From positions 62,001 through 126,000 of the forward strand of contig NZ_JADOES010000005.1 of the NCBI RefSeq assembly GCF_018739885.1: a DNA stretch of 64,000 bases, written 5' to 3'. The stretch's first letter is position 1. Every line of letters starts with the position of its first letter. The translations under genes were made by a program, and so were the position numbers. A model generated the notes under the pieces. That model made no database searches. It saw nothing but the letters and a program-made list of their open reading frames with translations, and was not told the DNA's origin. Origin of the DNA: Leptothoe spongobia TAU-MAC 1115. Its GTDB lineage: Bacteria; Cyanobacteriota; Cyanobacteriia; Phormidesmidales; Phormidesmidaceae. Of this stretch, positions 53,230-62,667 are shown piece by piece.

Positions 53230-54387
53230 TTACCCATAGCGATCCACCACCTCGTCATAAATCATCTCTAGCTGACGAGTATTTTTAGATAGATCAAAGT
53301 TAGTAGCCACATGGGCCTGCCCAGCTAGCGCAAATTTCTGTCGCAGATCTGCATCCTCAAGTAATCGAATCAAATCTTGAGTCAGTTGTTCAGTATCTTT
53401 TTCAGGTGCCAGCAAACCGGTTTCGCCATGGATGACAGCTTCAGGAATGCCGCCTGTGGCAAAGCTAACAACAGGTAGTCCCATGGCCTGAGCCTCAGCA
53501 AAAACCATGCCAAACCCTTCGGCATCGCCTGACCGGGCAATAATGCTGGGACCGCAAAATACCTGAGCCCGATTCATCCAATAACATACTTGGTCGGGGG
53601 ATTGTTTCCCTAGAAACTGGACACGCACTGAAAGCTGATGGGCCAGGGTTTGGAGGTGCGATCGCAAAGCCCCATCACCAATAATCACCAGTTGTACCTG
53701 AGGTATCTGACCCTGCACAGATGCCATGGCACGGACCAGATAGTCCACCCCTTTTTTCTCAACCAATCGTCCAACAAATAGCACAATCGGCTCTCGTTCT
53801 TGATCTAACCGGGGTTGAAACCGCTGTCGATCAATGCCGATATAGTGCACCACAATCTTGTCATCAGCTGCCCCCCTAAGCAGCAACTGATGACGAATAA
53901 ACTCTGATACAGCAATGATGCGATGGGCCTTCGATAGTACCTGATCTCGCTTGTACAGCAGCAACAGTCGAAAGACATCACCCTGATCACGAATCGTGGT
54001 CCAAGCAGGCGTATCCCAAGTAGCGTCATATCCATGGAAAGTGACCACAAGGGGAAGATTGAGTTGCTGGCATAGGGGCAACACCAAACCGCCATCACTC
54101 CCAAAATGAGCATGCATTAGTACCGGAGTATGCTGCTTCAGCACCCTAACCCACTGGGGATGAACTGCACCGCCAAACTTATATAGCCCCTGCCAAAGAC
54201 GCCTAAAAGGGCGGCCAAGGGCAAGGGTCTCACCTAAGATAATAGTGTTCTGGTGCTCAAGGTACGCTGTTAAGCGACGAGTACCCACATAGACCGGACC
54301 ATAACGCGATAGACTTCCCCCCTGGGCAGGAATAAAGGTCTCCGAGTAGGGTAAAAGTTGGTCACGATAGATTAGAACCGTGGGCAT
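53230..54387 (-). CDS. Glycosyltransferase family 4
   Basis: A 385-residue GT-B transferase. Seen: the N-terminal acceptor side (VLIYRDQLLPYSETFIPAQGGSL), VTFHGYDATWD, the donor domain start REPIVLFVGRLVEKKGVDYLVRAM, and the EX7E-containing nucleotide-sugar site AEGFGMVFAEAQAMGLPVVSFATGGIPEAV. This pattern is typical of enzymes that add hexoses to surface glycans. It lies 21 bases after an HpsE-like glycosyltransferase on the same strand, suggesting a two-gene unit. Confidence 0.92.
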   Translation of the reverse strand: MPTVLIYRDQLLPYSETFIPAQGGSLSRYGPVYVGTRRLTAYLEHQNTIILGETLALGRPFRRLWQGLYKFGGAVHPQWVRVLKQHTPVLMHAHFGSDGGLVLPLCQQLNLPLVVTFHGYDATWDTPAWTTIRDQGDVFRLLLLYKRDQVLSKAHRIIAVSEFIRHQLLLRGAADDKIVVHYIGIDRQRFQPRLDQEREPIVLFVGRLVEKKGVDYLVRAMASVQGQIPQVQLVIIGDGALRSHLQTLAHQLSVRVQFLGKQSPDQVCYWMNRAQVFCGPSIIARSGDAEGFGMVFAEAQAMGLPVVSFATGGIPEAVIHGETGLLAPEKDTEQLTQDLIRLLEDADLRQKFALAGQAHVATNFDLSKNTRQLEMIYDEVVDRYG

Positions 54388-54408
54388 GGGGGAGGGCTGC
54401 CTTTTTTG

Positions 54409-55488
54409 CTAAACCTTGTCCACGTCCAGAACTGGAGTTTTACCGTGGGAGAAACCACAGGTTTCAACTTGGACGTGGTTTAGGTCACTTTCTTTTTCGT
54501 CGACTGGATTAGACCTAAGACGGGTAGTGATATATCTAGTGAAATAACGTTTCCAAGCATAGATTGGGCTGAGAAAACTACTAATAAACAGCTGTAGCTC
54601 AGCCGCTGACACAACATCCTGACGTAAGTGGCGATGATGTTTGATCAAATGCTGCAGCAATTTACGCCCATCATTTCCCATGAACAAAAGGGTTAACAAT
54701 AAACGCTTCCAAAAGCTTGTACCAACCATCCGAGTAGCATACTTACTGAGACCAATCCCATGGAAAAACCGAAGTAAATAGCTGCGTTCAAATCGCCAGC
54801 TGGGAATCTGATGCTCAATTTGCATCAACGGATTAAACCATATTTCCCAACCAGCTTTCTTCAAGTACAACAACGCCTCTACATCTTCCCCCTTAAAATT
54901 CAAGGAGTCTCCCACCGGACCTTGACGCATTAGAGAGTTGGGCACATGCTTTAGCCACGCCTGTCGTAAAATCACCAGCCCAGCTCCGGGAGGGACTAAA
55001 TTACTCATAGCCCGCCATCCTGTGGTAAAACAAATCACTTCATCTCGCTCTACCACTGGTATAAATTGAGCAATGCGCTCAAAATTTACTGGCGGTGCAG
55101 TCTCATAGTTCGGATGAATCTGACTACCAAAGGCGGCAGCTTGGGGATGTAGAACTCCAAAGTCATAGGCCGACTGCACCCAGTCAAGACTAGGAACATT
55201 ATCATCATCCAAAAAGCCAATCCAAGTACCTGCCGCCTCCGCAATTGCCCGTCGACGAGCAAACGCAGCACCTTGCTGCGTTTCAAGTACATACTTTAGA
55301 GGACAAGCTGTCCATCTCTGCTGATACATCTGAACAATATCAGCAGTCCCATCAATGCTATTATTATCTACGATAATTATTTCCCAGTCGATGCTATCAG
55401 CAATACTCTGAGCACTGAGAGCGTCTAAAATCTTCGGTAAGATCAAAGCACCGTTATAGAGACGAATAGCAACCGAAAAATCAACCAT
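54409..55488 (-). CDS. Glycosyltransferase family 2, HpsE-like
   Basis: A 359-residue GT-A enzyme with DFSVAIRLYNGALILPKILDALS, WEIIIVDNNSIDGTADIV (the first Asp of the nucleotide site), GAAFARRRAIAEAAGTWIGFLDDDNVPSLDWV (DxD as DDDN) and FGSQIHPNYE, LVPPGAGLVILRQAWL. The QGAAFARRRAIAEA and PPGAGLVI segments match, as I recall them, HpsE proteins of the hormogonium polysaccharide cluster in filamentous cyanobacteria. If so, it adds a sugar to the motility-associated polysaccharide. The C-terminal part is amphipathic and may be membrane-associated. Confidence 0.85.
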   Translation of the reverse strand: MVDFSVAIRLYNGALILPKILDALSAQSIADSIDWEIIIVDNNSIDGTADIVQMYQQRWTACPLKYVLETQQGAAFARRRAIAEAAGTWIGFLDDDNVPSLDWVQSAYDFGVLHPQAAAFGSQIHPNYETAPPVNFERIAQFIPVVERDEVICFTTGWRAMSNLVPPGAGLVILRQAWLKHVPNSLMRQGPVGDSLNFKGEDVEALLYLKKAGWEIWFNPLMQIEHQIPSWRFERSYLLRFFHGIGLSKYATRMVGTSFWKRLLLTLLFMGNDGRKLLQHLIKHHRHLRQDVVSAAELQLFISSFLSPIYAWKRYFTRYITTRLRSNPVDEKESDLNHVQVETCGFSHGKTPVLDVDKV

Positions 55489-56035
55489 AGATCAAGTAAG
55501 GCTACAATCGCCTAGGTACCCATAGAAACGATCTGTTTTGCTTGACCCCACATCTAATCTATGGGTAGCCAAATTGAAGATGACCATGGTTAATCCATAG
55601 TAGTGCGCAGACTCATAACATCGAATCCAAGCACTGAGTCACAAAACTAGACCAAAAGGACTACTACATAAGGGATACACCCTATACCAGCAAAACCGGT
55701 ATAGTTTCAAAATTTACGACTTAATTACCATTTGATTAAGCAATTGAGCATAGGGTACCCAGATCGCCATGAGTGGGTATCCCCTCAACTTTCAAGTCAA
55801 TCTACAAAGTTGACCAAATAACCTATTCCTCAAATCACCAACAGCAAAACAAAAGCCCCTGACAAAAGTCATTAGACGCTGCCTAATAACTTTTTGTCAG
55901 GGGCTCTTTAGAAAATGCAGTAGTGAGTGACTCTTAAACTAGGTCCAAGCCAAAGCACAGAGCTTCTTCTACAGCAAAACTACAGCCCTGAATAAGGACA
56001 AGACTTTAACTTATATTAAAAAAGCACAAACCTCT
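55489..56035. other. Intergenic region between the HpsE-like and H1-like genes
   Basis: About 550 bases. It contains the terminator of the H1-like gene (55854-55905), a hairpin CTATACC/GGTATAG (55682-55704) and the presumed promoter of the HpsE-like gene. No gene seen. Confidence 0.55.
55854..55905 (-). terminator. Intrinsic terminator of the H1-like gene
   Basis: A long near-perfect stem (AGCCCCTGACAAAA...TTTTGTCAGGGGCT, extended through the CATTAG/CTAATA part) is followed on the minus strand by TTTGTTTTG. It lies 130 bases after the stop of the gene at 56036. Confidence 0.8.
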
Positions 56036-56689
56036 CTAGGACAAGGCTTTCTTGCTCATGCTGTACTTACCGCCGCGACCACGGTACCACTCGCTAGTAC
56101 GGGCACCAGCAGACAAGATATTGGAAACTCGATTGCGCGCCTTTAAAAAGGTGGCCTTGGGCATATCACTCTTAAAGATTGCTTCCATTACCTCAGCAAT
56201 TTTGAATGCCTCGTCGGGTTGAGCCTTTAGAATGTTAGCAACAACATCAGGCAGGGGAGTCTTCCGGAAAGGATCTTGAACATAACGCTGCCAGTTGGGA
56301 GACTTACCACCGCGAGGCTTACGAGTGGCCTTAGCAGCAGGCTCTGCTTTAGCTGCCTTAGCTTTAGTGGCTGGCTTAGTTTTAGTAGCCGCCTTAGCTT
56401 TAGTGGCTGTTTTTGTAGAACCTGGCTTACGCCCACGACGTTTACCCGGTTTCTTAGCAGGAGCTGCCTCAGGCTCAGGTTCACTAACGCTAGCGACTGC
56501 ATTCGTTAGGATTTCAGTGACACTGGCTGCAACACCATTAGAACCACCAGTCGACTGAAACATATCAATAACAGTCTTGAGACCGTCACGCTGCTTCTCT
56601 GTATCAGAAAGCTGACCACTTAGTGCCTCAATTTGAGAAGCAAGTTGGGATTCAACTTCCTTGAGCTGATCAAGGACATTGTTAGCCAT
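56036..56689 (-). CDS. Histone-H1-like lysine/alanine-rich DNA-binding candidate
   Basis: A 217-residue protein in three parts. Residues 1-50 form a coiled coil (LKEVESQLASQIEALSGQL). Residues about 75-130 are a Lys/Ala/Pro-rich tail with an AT-hook-like KRRGRKPGS and AKAATKTKP-type repeats, as in eukaryotic H1 and bacterial Hc/AlgP proteins. Residues about 130-217 form a compact domain of winged-helix type (PDVVANILKAQPDEAFKIAE, KARNRVSNILSAGARTSEWY, GRGGKYSM). The last part may be a DNA-binding module, and the tail would neutralise DNA. I infer a nucleoid-associated or regulatory role. It has its own promoter and terminator. Confidence 0.8.
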   Translation of the reverse strand: MANNVLDQLKEVESQLASQIEALSGQLSDTEKQRDGLKTVIDMFQSTGGSNGVAASVTEILTNAVASVSEPEPEAAPAKKPGKRRGRKPGSTKTATKAKAATKTKPATKAKAAKAEPAAKATRKPRGGKSPNWQRYVQDPFRKTPLPDVVANILKAQPDEAFKIAEVMEAIFKSDMPKATFLKARNRVSNILSAGARTSEWYRGRGGKYSMSKKALS

Positions 56690-57161
56690 ATCGGATTAAA
56701 CCTCACTTTGTTGCAATGAATGGAGCGACTTTTGAGAAAGACAATCTCATTTGTTTTTTAATTCTACAAACATATAGCACTAATTCAACAAGTTTTTAAC
56801 ACCAAAAAGATACCCAAGCACAAAAAAGTAATATCACTGGAAGTATTTTTTACCGGCCAACAACCTAAAATTACGCGCCCAACTGAATCTAGCAACGACT
56901 GTTTTCAAGGGTAATGCGATGGGAACAGGAAAGCACACCGAAACCCAAAGCCCTTTATTATCAAACCCTTCAGCTAAAACAACCTGCAAACAACAGCCTA
57001 CCTAGAACTGATCGAGAGGAACTTATTTGGCTTTTCACGACCCCATCCCCTGTCTCCGTCCGCCTTATTATTCCTTGGGAAAGAATTATGGAAAACGTCT
57101 CTAAAAATTTAGATAATCTAACAATACAAACTCTTAACCATGGGCGAAGTCTCCCTTTAAA
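56690..57161. other. Intergenic region upstream of the H1-like gene
   Basis: About 470 bases. It contains the promoter region of the H1-like gene. A plus-strand 89-codon frame (56914-57183) ends inside the hisA terminator and shows no known content, so it is not called. Confidence 0.5.
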
Positions 57162-57201
57162 AAAGAACAAAAGTAGTTCATGAGAACTACTTTTGTTCTT
57201 T
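57162..57201 (-). terminator. Intrinsic terminator of hisA
   Basis: A perfect 18-base stem (AAAGAACAAAAGTAGTTC with its complement) and a 4-base loop lie 43 bases after the hisA stop, followed on the minus strand by T-rich sequence. It could act in both directions. Confidence 0.9.
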
Positions 57202-57243
57202 CGTTACTGACTTAGGGAACTAAGTCTGTCTATTCAAGGCTAA

Positions 57244-58017
57244 TTATCCCCAACGGGTTGAGGGTAGATCGGGGGGAACATCTTGAAGTCGACCTGGGCC
57301 AATGGCCTTAATGGCTTCGACGAGATCAACATTGCCAGTGTAGAGAGCTTTGCCAACAATCACCCCGCTGACCCCCAAAGGAGCCACTCCTAACAGAGTA
57401 AGCAAATCGGTCATAGAACTGACACCACCTGAAGCAATGACCGGTGTATCAATCTTTTCGGCCAGTTCTCTAAGGGCTTCTAAATTGGGTCCTTTAAGCG
57501 TGCCATCTCGCTTGATATCGGTATAAATAATGGCAGCGGCTCCCAGGTCTCCCATCCGACGAGCAAGATCGTCGGCCATAACAGTGGATGTCTCCAGCCA
57601 ACCACGGGTGGCAACTCTGCCATCACGGGCATCAATCCCGACAAAAATACGCCCTGGGAATTCGGTACTCAGTTCTCCCACTAAGTCAGGATTCTCAACA
57701 GCTACAGTGCCTAGAATGGCGTACTGTACGCCCAGATCAAATAACTCCTTAACACGATTGCGATCGCGTAGTCCTCCGCCCACTTGCACCGGGACATCAA
57801 CGGCCTTAACAATCTCGGTAATTGCCTGCCAATTCTCAGGTTTACCGGCCTTAGCACCGTCTAAATCCACCAAGTGAATGCGCGATGCTCCCTGCTCAGC
57901 CCAGCGACAAGCAACAGCAACCGGATCGTCATCAAAGACCTGGGATTGTTCATAGTCTCCTTGAAACAAACGAACACAGCGACCGCCGAGTAAATCAATG
58001 GCAGGGATCACGTCCAT
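57244..58017 (-). CDS. hisA: ProFAR isomerase (HisA), histidine biosynthesis
   Basis: This 257-residue beta/alpha barrel isomerises ProFAR to PRFAR in histidine synthesis. Seen: catalytic D8 in [20 protein letters not shown] and D129 in [16 protein letters not shown], the phosphate loops QVGGGLRD and VIASGGVSS, and [15 protein letters not shown]. The length is normal for the family. It starts with ATG at 58017. No other his gene is adjacent, as is normal in cyanobacteria. Confidence 0.96.
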   Translation of the reverse strand: MDVIPAIDLLGGRCVRLFQGDYEQSQVFDDDPVAVACRWAEQGASRIHLVDLDGAKAGKPENWQAITEIVKAVDVPVQVGGGLRDRNRVKELFDLGVQYAILGTVAVENPDLVGELSTEFPGRIFVGIDARDGRVATRGWLETSTVMADDLARRMGDLGAAAIIYTDIKRDGTLKGPNLEALRELAEKIDTPVIASGGVSSMTDLLTLLGVAPLGVSGVIVGKALYTGNVDLVEAIKAIGPGRLQDVPPDLPSTRWG

Positions 58018-58202
58018 AACTAGAATCCACCGTTATATAAGAATGAGTAATGAATCAAATTGTACAGAAAAAGGTGAAGCCACCAGAATCGAGAAGAACG
58101 TTTAACCTCCGTCGGTTAGTCCCTGACTGGCGTTTAACAATCAACGACTAACGACTATCTTCCATAAACTTTCCCGCGTTAAATTGGTGCCCATCTTTAC
58201 TC

Positions 58203-59021
58203 TTAAAGATTGTCCGTAATGTTATCGATCAGTTGCAAAATCTGGTCTCGATCCGGCGCACTGGGACTGTAGGCTAAATACGTCTCCAAGTCACTACGAG
58301 CGGCCAACAGGTTTTGCAATTGATAATGCACCAGCCCTCGATCGCGACTGTTGCTGGGCTCATTGGGAAATAGCAGCAATAGATAGTCGAGAAATATCAG
58401 CGTATTGGATAAATCACGCCGATTTAGATAAATCAGTTTCAGATTGTTGAGTAGCCGAGCCAACAAAGCTTTGGTAGGAATCGGTGCCAGGTAGGTGGAA
58501 CTCCAGGCTGCATTCACACCGTATAACCGCTGAAAGATTGCCTGACAGTCTGGTTCAAAGAGGACTTCCCCCTGATTAAACGGGTCTATATACACCTCCA
58601 TATCCTCTATGGTGGGGCACACCAAAAAATGTCCTGGCATACCCACCCCTACCAGGGGAAATCCTAGACGTTGAGATACTTCCAAATAGACAAGTGCCAG
58701 GGTAATAGGAATCCCTAATCGTCTTTCTAGAACTCGATTGAGATAGCTATTGTCGGGATCGTAATAATCAATTTGGTTACCACTAAACCCCAGTTCTGTA
58801 TAGAGATATTGATTGATCGCCTGGATCGTTTTCAGCGGATAAGTAGAAATGTTGGGACTAATGGCAGCAGCCAGATCATCCAGCTGTCGACAACAGGCAT
58901 CAGGATCAAGCTCAGGATAAAACTCCTGCGCCGGGCAGAGAGCGGCTGCAGCCAGATCCAACGTAGGCTGGGCAATCAGATAACGAAACCGCTGTCGGGC
59001 CTGGGAAAAGCTCAGAGACAT
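58203..59021 (-). CDS. SirB1-family protein (transglutaminase-like + TPR-like)
   Basis: A 272-residue protein of the SirB1/DUF-type family. Seen: an N-terminal helical part, then INQYLYTELGFSGNQIDYYDPDNSYLNRVLERRLGIPITLALVYLEV. The following PLVGVGMPGHFLVC and YIDPFNQGEVL correspond to the transglutaminase-like core with its His and Asp; the catalytic Cys is not in the usual place. TPR-like helices at the end (LSNTLIFLDYLLLLFPNEPS, RSDLETYLAYSPSAPDRDQI) complete it. I start at the ATG at 59021; the longer frame would need TTG at 59033. Function unknown, although common in cyanobacteria. Confidence 0.88.
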   Translation of the reverse strand: MSLSFSQARQRFRYLIAQPTLDLAAAALCPAQEFYPELDPDACCRQLDDLAAAISPNISTYPLKTIQAINQYLYTELGFSGNQIDYYDPDNSYLNRVLERRLGIPITLALVYLEVSQRLGFPLVGVGMPGHFLVCPTIEDMEVYIDPFNQGEVLFEPDCQAIFQRLYGVNAAWSSTYLAPIPTKALLARLLNNLKLIYLNRRDLSNTLIFLDYLLLLFPNEPSNSRDRGLVHYQLQNLLAARSDLETYLAYSPSAPDRDQILQLIDNITDNL

Positions 59022-59111
59022 TGAATGGAACAATCAAATACAGGCTGGGTTAATGCATGGCGGCCATGGCTGATCGGAGAGTAACCCAACAAAAGACATC
59101 AGGATCAACAT

Positions 59112-60686
59112 TTACATAGAATCTTCGCCCAAATGCGAATCCTCGCCCGAATGCGCACCATAATCACCACCGCTACCATATACCAGTGACTCTCTCCATC
59201 GTCGCCAATAGTAACCAGCCCCCTGAGGTGCGGCCGACAGCACGCGATTTAACGCACTGTAAACCGCCAAACCAAGATAATGTCCGGTCCAGTCAAAAAC
59301 TGCTGGAATACCCACATGGGGCAGAATCTTGGTAATCAGCATGGGGTGATAAACCGTGGTGCGCAGTAGCGTCTTCGCCAAAGGTAAAAATTGCACCACA
59401 TCTTGCAAAAACGGACGCAGCACTGGCTCCCCCAAAGCAGCCATATCTTGAAAAATAGTCGTCAGGAGGCTGTTGATCTGATTCTCATCAAGCGACTGAT
59501 TGATCCCCAGGCTCATCGCCTTTTGAAACAGCCAGGTGACCGCAATATTGGGCTGGTAGGGCTGTAACCAGCCTAAAGCAGATGCACTGAGTTGATCCTG
59601 TCTCAGGGCATCATCAACGCCCTCGGTGAGACGCTCCAGGTGTCGAATCATGGCCCCAAATCCTCCAAAACTCAGAGGAGACTGGTGGCCACTGGCATCT
59701 CCCACGGCCAGTAAGCGATCCCAACCAAACCTTAGAGGGCTGTTGCGATAGGCTGGGAAGAACCCAAACAGGGCTCGCCTAACCTGAAGCTGCTCCAGGC
59801 ATATCCCCTGATACTCAGGTAACAGGTCAAAGTAGTCCTCAAAAAGGTCTTCTAGACTGATCCGGTCAGGGTGAGCATCCAGATAGGTAAACAGATAGGT
59901 AGTGCGGCCATCACGGGCAGGAAATGCCTCCCAAAAATATTGACACTGGCGTTTAATCGGAGTGAATGAGGCGATCAAGTCCCCCGTTTTATTATCGTTG
60001 TAGCCAGTGGCGCAGGTCCCTACCACCAGACAAACAGCATCAGGGGATTTCCCCTGGCGCGCCTGCTGCACAATAGGTGAGAAATGCCCCATCGTATCAA
60101 TCAACAGCCGAGCGGTTAGGGAACGCTCTCCAGCGGTTACGAGCACTCCATCAGGAGCCACCCGAGCAGCCGAGAATGGGGTGTGTTCTAAAAGTTCACC
60201 ACCTGCAGCTAGAAAGACCTGCTTGAGCTTTTCTAGTAGGTATACTGGGTCAATACCGACATTGAGGATATCGCTTACCCAAAGATCCTCACCACCGCCA
60301 AAGCTAATGCGGGCCGGATTATATTCCGTTGCGATCGCTACATCCAATTCCGCCTCACTCAAAAGACCTAGATCAACAAACGTCCTTAACTCACTACGAG
60401 AAATATTCCATTCCTGGTCTCGCCCCTTCAGCACACCTCTTTCTAAGATCGCCACCCGCCATCCTCGACGAACCAGCGTAGCCCCCAACAAAATCCCCAA
60501 AGTGCTGCCGCAAATAATCACATCGTAGGCGTCATGCTTTCCCCCCAAAGGTTCTGCCTGAGTAGACACCACATCTGGAATCGGAATTTTGCCATGGCGA
60601 TAGTGATGCCATAGAGCATCTGCCCGTTGCAGCCCCCCATAAGGATTACCAGGAAGTGATTGAAGAATCGTTCGAGTGTGAGACAT
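59112..60686 (-). CDS. cruP: CruP: FAD-dependent lycopene cyclase-family protein
   Basis: A 524-residue flavoprotein of the CruA/CruP group. Seen: the dinucleotide motif YDVIICGSTLGILLGATLVR with VAILERG. The WNISRSELRTFVDLGLLSEAEL stretch is a hallmark of CruP in cyanobacteria and plant plastids, and LWVSDILNVGIDPVYLLEKL also fits. DRLLAVGDASGHQSPLSFGG (second FAD contact) and hydrophobic C-terminal helices are present. CruP in plants limits accumulation of beta-carotene-5,6-epoxide; lycopene cyclase activity of cyanobacterial CruP is weaker or absent. Identification rests on motifs recalled from the family; CruA is the alternative. Confidence 0.85.
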   Translation of the reverse strand: MSHTRTILQSLPGNPYGGLQRADALWHHYRHGKIPIPDVVSTQAEPLGGKHDAYDVIICGSTLGILLGATLVRRGWRVAILERGVLKGRDQEWNISRSELRTFVDLGLLSEAELDVAIATEYNPARISFGGGEDLWVSDILNVGIDPVYLLEKLKQVFLAAGGELLEHTPFSAARVAPDGVLVTAGERSLTARLLIDTMGHFSPIVQQARQGKSPDAVCLVVGTCATGYNDNKTGDLIASFTPIKRQCQYFWEAFPARDGRTTYLFTYLDAHPDRISLEDLFEDYFDLLPEYQGICLEQLQVRRALFGFFPAYRNSPLRFGWDRLLAVGDASGHQSPLSFGGFGAMIRHLERLTEGVDDALRQDQLSASALGWLQPYQPNIAVTWLFQKAMSLGINQSLDENQINSLLTTIFQDMAALGEPVLRPFLQDVVQFLPLAKTLLRTTVYHPMLITKILPHVGIPAVFDWTGHYLGLAVYSALNRVLSAAPQGAGYYWRRWRESLVYGSGGDYGAHSGEDSHLGEDSM

Positions 60687-60868
60687 AACTAAAAATGACC
60701 AGCAAAAAACCTACCGAGAAGACAGGTACCAACAAAGCTCAAGACAAACACCATGCTGTTGTGGCAGTTGAGGATAAACAGTTACGCTTTAAAACCAGGG
60801 TCATGTGTTGATTGGGGCGATCTTCTTCGAGCGTGAGGACACTAGGAGTTTCACTCACCCGAATAGCT

Positions 60869-61567
60869 TCAGAGACCATCTGCTACGGCTGGACGCAGTG
60901 CTAGATAGAGTGCAGGTCCCAGCAGAGGCAACAGCGAAACACTACGCCAGGCCGGAGCAGCAGCACGTCTGGCAATGTCGTCCCACAACAGTCTAGGGGT
61001 GAGTAAGGTAAGCATGCAAAAATCCAAGCTCATCACATGGATAAACTGACTGGTGAAGAACTGGTGAACAAAGTCTTGCCAGGTCTCACTACCATGACTT
61101 TGAGTGAGGCCATAGATCATCAGTAGGAGTGTCGCGATCGCAATGCCAACCCCCAATAACCTATGAGTAAGGCCCCTGAGCAAAGCACTATCTGCCACAC
61201 GACAGGGGAAAGCACGGGTAGACTTTCTCAGGACCAGATAAGGCATGAGGGCAAAGGCTCCAAACCCAAAGGAACCCACCACAAATGGCCAGGCGGGTAT
61301 GGACTGGTCACACCCATCACTGAGGGCCAAACTGGCATAGACAACGGGCCACAGTCCCATCAGGTTAAACAAAACAACCACAATCGGGTTGAGATCTGCC
61401 CATTGTCCAGTAGACAGCTGACGGATCACATCAAGCGTGTTGGCCGTGCTGGGTGGGGACAGTAGTACCGCATAAGCAACAAAGCCTAGCCACAGTACTG
61501 CCAGAGCCAATGATTGCCATCGTCCTGCTGAGAAAGGTTCTACAGCAATTCCATTGGGCATATTCAT
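60869..61567 (-). CDS. Conserved multi-pass membrane protein, unknown function
   Basis: A 232-residue protein with about five or six membrane helices: LALAVLWLGFVAYAVLLSP, PIVVVLFNLMGLWPVVYASLAL, AWPFVVGSFGFGAFALMPYLVL, LLGVGIAIATLLLMIYGLTQ and FIHVMSLDFCMLTLLTPRLL. It carries a conserved-looking HQFFTSQFIHVMSLDF segment. I recall similar proteins with plastid homologues in plants, annotated only by domain-of-unknown-function names. It is 182 bases upstream of cruP on the same strand, so a role linked to pigments is possible but unproven. Confidence 0.78.
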   Translation of the reverse strand: MNMPNGIAVEPFSAGRWQSLALAVLWLGFVAYAVLLSPPSTANTLDVIRQLSTGQWADLNPIVVVLFNLMGLWPVVYASLALSDGCDQSIPAWPFVVGSFGFGAFALMPYLVLRKSTRAFPCRVADSALLRGLTHRLLGVGIAIATLLLMIYGLTQSHGSETWQDFVHQFFTSQFIHVMSLDFCMLTLLTPRLLWDDIARRAAAPAWRSVSLLPLLGPALYLALRPAVADGL

Positions 61568-61700
61568 ATAGACAGGTTGTGTTGAAAATTTAGACTTTCT
61601 TAAGTTTTAAGTTGGTATATCAACCAACGTCAACCATCCCACCTATTGTACGGGGTGCCGTCTACTCTATAAAAGAGTCACATTAAGGTCCTAACCCGCC

Positions 61701-62630
61701 ATGAGAGTCCATGAGTTCCTGAAGCTATATGAATCAGGGCACCGAAATTTTAGGGGAGTTAACCTCAGCGGTGCTGATTTATCAAGCTGCATTCTAGTCA
61801 ATGTTGACCTATCCGGAGCTAATCTCGTCGGCGTCAACTTCAATCGAGCCTTTCTCACCAAAGGTAAATTTGTTGATGCTCAGCTACAGCGGGCCAATTT
61901 ACAATTTGCCAAACTCAGTGAAAGTGACTTTAGCCATGCCAACCTCACTAAGGCTCAGGCGCGTGGAGCATTTTGGATCAAATCTGAACTCTCCTATGCC
62001 CGACTTAGTGGCGCTCAGCTAGCCCATGTAAACTTTCGCCAAAGCCATTTGCACTGCGCCAATTTTTGTGGAGCGACCCTAACGGGAGTAAATCTGCGCC
62101 AGTCTCAAGTAAGCGGCGCTAATTTTGCCTGGGCAAATTTAAGTGAAGCTCGGTTATATGGAGCCAATATTGCGGCAGCACAATTCAGTGGTGTCAAGCT
62201 AGAGCACTCTCGGCTTAATGGCCTGGACTTTAGAGGTTGCGATCTAAACGGAGTTAGTTTTGCCCATGCCCATATGAAGGGGACAAACCTACAACAAGCC
62301 AACCTAACAGCGACTAATTTTTCCTATACTCAGCTGCAGCATGCCAATCTGCAACAGGCTAAACTGGTGGGAGCCAACCTAGAGCACACCCAGCTCCAAC
62401 GGGCAAATCTTGTTGACGCCGATCTCCGTCGTACCAATATCGATCAGGCAAATTTAACCGGAGCCACCCTAACCAATACGCTAGTACAAGATCCTGAATT
62501 GAGAGCTGTACAAGCAAATCAAGAATCTATAACCCGAAAACCAGTGGTTATTCCCTCCCTCCATACCCAGACACCCATCGCCGCCCCCAGGTTATATATG
62601 TCGCTGTCCTCCTCTGTTCTGGTCAAATAA
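61701..62630 (+). CDS. Pentapeptide-repeat protein
   Basis: A 309-residue protein. Residues about 20-265 are some 45-50 tandem pentapeptides of the A(D/N)LXX type (GVNLSGADLS, VDLSGANLVG, AHVNFRQSHL, ANFSYTQLQHANLQQ), which fold into a right-handed quadrilateral beta-helix. The N-terminus (MRVHEFLKLYESGHRNF) is the common opening of cyanobacterial members, and the last about 45 residues are unstructured. No catalytic or membrane domain is present. Functions of such proteins are largely unknown. Confidence 0.93.
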   Translation: MRVHEFLKLYESGHRNFRGVNLSGADLSSCILVNVDLSGANLVGVNFNRAFLTKGKFVDAQLQRANLQFAKLSESDFSHANLTKAQARGAFWIKSELSYARLSGAQLAHVNFRQSHLHCANFCGATLTGVNLRQSQVSGANFAWANLSEARLYGANIAAAQFSGVKLEHSRLNGLDFRGCDLNGVSFAHAHMKGTNLQQANLTATNFSYTQLQHANLQQAKLVGANLEHTQLQRANLVDADLRRTNIDQANLTGATLTNTLVQDPELRAVQANQESITRKPVVIPSLHTQTPIAAPRLYMSLSSSVLVK

Positions 62631-62667
62631 ACCAGTTCATTTTTCAATACTTATTTTAAGTTCATCT

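Noticed and set aside
56914..57183. 89-codon plus-strand frame
   Set aside because: Its 3' end lies within the perfect hisA terminator stem and the product has no recognisable features, so it is probably chance.
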